Positions 4,330 through 5,423 of a stretch of DNA of 5,423 nt are shown one piece after another (positions within the stretch are counted from its first letter, which is position 1; each line of letters opens with the position of its first letter). Below the pieces are notes generated by a model, which saw only the letters and a list, made by a program, of their open reading frames with translations, did no database searches and was not told where the DNA came from. The position numbers were made by a program, and so were the translations under genes. The stretch covers positions 1-5,423 of the forward strand of contig JAFYEQ010000230.1 of the NCBI GenBank assembly GCA_017544185.1. The letters run 5' to 3'. The DNA is from Oscillospiraceae bacterium. GTDB lineage: Bacteria > Bacillota > Clostridia > Oscillospirales > Ruminococcaceae.

Positions 4330-5423
4330 TTGTCAGGAAACAGGACGCTGAAACGGCTGCTTTCCGGTCTGACGGCAGTGGTGCTGTGTGCGGGCACGCT
4401 CACGCTCATGCCTCCGGCAGCCAGAGCATCGGCTGAGAACTTCGAGATGCCGACGATCAGCTATACAGAGCAAAAGACCTATTCGGAGTACTACGAAGAT
4501 GTCAAGTCGGCAGACAAGCCCGCGGGTGATGTGCTGATGACATACAAGGACTGCGGCGAAGGAGCCGAGGTCGAGCAGACGAGCTTCGAGTCGAGAGACG
4601 CTGTGGTATGGAAGAACGATGAAGGTACCGTGACCTACACCGTGGACGTGCCGCAGACGGGCGCGTATAATATCGAGGCCTGTTATTATCCCATCATGGG
4701 CAGCAATACCACCACCGAGATGTCGCTGCTCATAGACGGGGAGAGCCCCTTTGATACCGCTACGAGGATCGAGCTGCCCCGCCGTTGGCATTCCAAGACC
4801 GAGATCCAGCAGAACAAGAGGGGCAATGAGACCCGTCCTCCTCAGGTAGAGGAGCCCGACTGGATCGTGACTCCCCTGAAGGATGCCGACGGTCTGTTCA
4901 ACGAGCCTCTCTACTTCGTGCTGGACCAGGGCACCCATGAGATCACGTTCAAGTCCGAGAGAGCGTCTGTCGCTCTTGAGTACCTCAAGCTCTATCAGTA
5001 CGAGAACGCTGAGGCCTATACCCAGCCCTCCGCTGCAGAGTTGGCCAAGAACGCCGGTACTCCCGTGATACGTCTGCAGGGCGAGAACTTCACGTCCTCC
5101 AGCTCCCAGACGATATTCCCCACCTATGACCGCGGCAACTACCTCACCGAGGATCATACAGGTCAGTCCACCGACCCCGTCAAGGAGCGCTACAATACCG
5201 TAGGCGCCGAGACTTGGGACAAGACGGGCATGACCGTGAACTGGATGATGGACGTTCCTGCCGACGGATGGTACAAGGTGGGCATAAAGGCGCGTCAGGA
5301 CGTAGTTCGCGGCTTCTATACCAACCGCCGCCTGTACGTGGACGGTGAGGTCCCATCCGAGCCCTTCGAGCAGATCAAGTTCTACTACGACAACGACTGG
5401 ATGATGACCTCTCCCGTGGACGA
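4330..5423 (+). CDS. Secreted extracellular solute-binding protein-like (YtcQ/LplA type), N-terminal part (partial)
   Basis: Open from TTG 4330 to the window end: 364 codons, no stop. Residues 1-35 are a signal peptide (KR, hydrophobic core 10-27, ASA|E cleavage site). Cys20 follows VVL, not a proper lipobox, so SPase I cleavage is favoured over lipoprotein processing. Two beta-sandwich-like domains follow. The first, about residues 60-223, has YYPIMG (119-124), LLIDG (133-137), RRW (151-153), RGNETRPPQVEEP (164-176) and YLKLYQ (218-223). The second, about 246 onward, has IRLQGEN (247-253), W305, VPADGWYK (309-316), the RQ..VRGFY stretch (322-330) and YVDGEVP (336-342). From memory these motifs match the N-terminal extension of roughly 950-1000-residue solute-binding proteins of Paenibacillus and Clostridia, whose sugar-binding domain comes after it. 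If so, it captures carbohydrate for an ABC importer whose permeases should follow. It has its own strong promoter and a long leader. A carbohydrate-binding or glycosidase-type protein remains possible because the C-terminal part is unseen. Confidence 0.75.
   Translation, partial: MSGNRTLKRLLSGLTAVVLCAGTLTLMPPAARASAENFEMPTISYTEQKTYSEYYEDVKSADKPAGDVLMTYKDCGEGAEVEQTSFESRDAVVWKNDEGTVTYTVDVPQTGAYNIEACYYPIMGSNTTTEMSLLIDGESPFDTATRIELPRRWHSKTEIQQNKRGNETRPPQVEEPDWIVTPLKDADGLFNEPLYFVLDQGTHEITFKSERASVALEYLKLYQYENAEAYTQPSAAELAKNAGTPVIRLQGENFTSSSSQTIFPTYDRGNYLTEDHTGQSTDPVKERYNTVGAETWDKTGMTVNWMMDVPADGWYKVGIKARQDVVRGFYTNRRLYVDGEVPSEPFEQIKFYYDNDWMMTSPVD

Noticed and set aside
4375..4398. Lipoprotein signal around Cys20 of the second secreted protein
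   Set aside because: The residues before the Cys are V-V-L; a lipobox needs Gly, Ala or Ser at -1. A conventional ASA|E site follows at residue 35.
4333..5157. 274-codon open frame on the - strand
   Set aside because: It covers almost exactly the + strand secreted protein, which has a promoter, ribosome binding site, signal peptide and family motifs. The antisense frame has none.

Overview
The window fits a Gram-positive, Clostridia-type anaerobe, plausibly a Ruminococcus-like member of the Oscillospiraceae. This is inferred from three things: GC-rich coding sequence with frequent ATA for isoleucine, strong AGGAGG-type ribosome binding sites, and two large secreted proteins of kinds common in gut and rumen Firmicutes. 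No taxonomic marker gene is present. All supported genes lie on the + strand.

Layout. (1) Positions 2-181 hold the 3' end of an unrecognised gene whose product ends in an acidic tail. Its last codons overlap the next start by 8 bases, with an excellent Shine-Dalgarno inside it, so the two genes probably form a translationally coupled operon. (2) Positions 174-3824 encode a 1216-residue surface protein: signal peptide, GLUG beta-solenoid repeats, a roughly 500-residue helical/coiled-coil segment inserted inside the repeat array, more GLUG repeats, a possible small InlB/Flg_new-like beta domain, and a C-terminal membrane anchor with a Lys tail. (3) Positions 3825-4329 are a 505-base intergenic region. 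It starts with two strong hairpins; the second has a T-tract and looks like a Rho-independent terminator. An AT-rich stretch with several dyads follows. Then comes a consensus sigma-70-type promoter (TTGACA-17-TATAAT with extended -10) whose -35 half lies in an 18-bp palindrome, and a transcribed leader of about 180 nt with several predicted hairpins. (4) Positions 4330-5423 (running off the window) hold the N-terminal 364 codons of a secreted protein starting at TTG. Its sequence resembles, from memory, the long two-domain N-terminal extension of extracellular solute-binding proteins (YtcQ/LplA-like) of carbohydrate ABC transporters.

How the parts relate. The 1216-residue protein and its upstream partner appear to be one transcription unit ending at the terminator. 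The second secreted gene is an independent, tightly regulated unit. A LacI-family-like operator candidate and the palindrome over its -35 box would suit a sugar-responsive uptake system; permease genes would be expected downstream but are not visible. The least explained items are the split GLUG/coiled-coil architecture and the dyad-rich, structured control region before position 4330.
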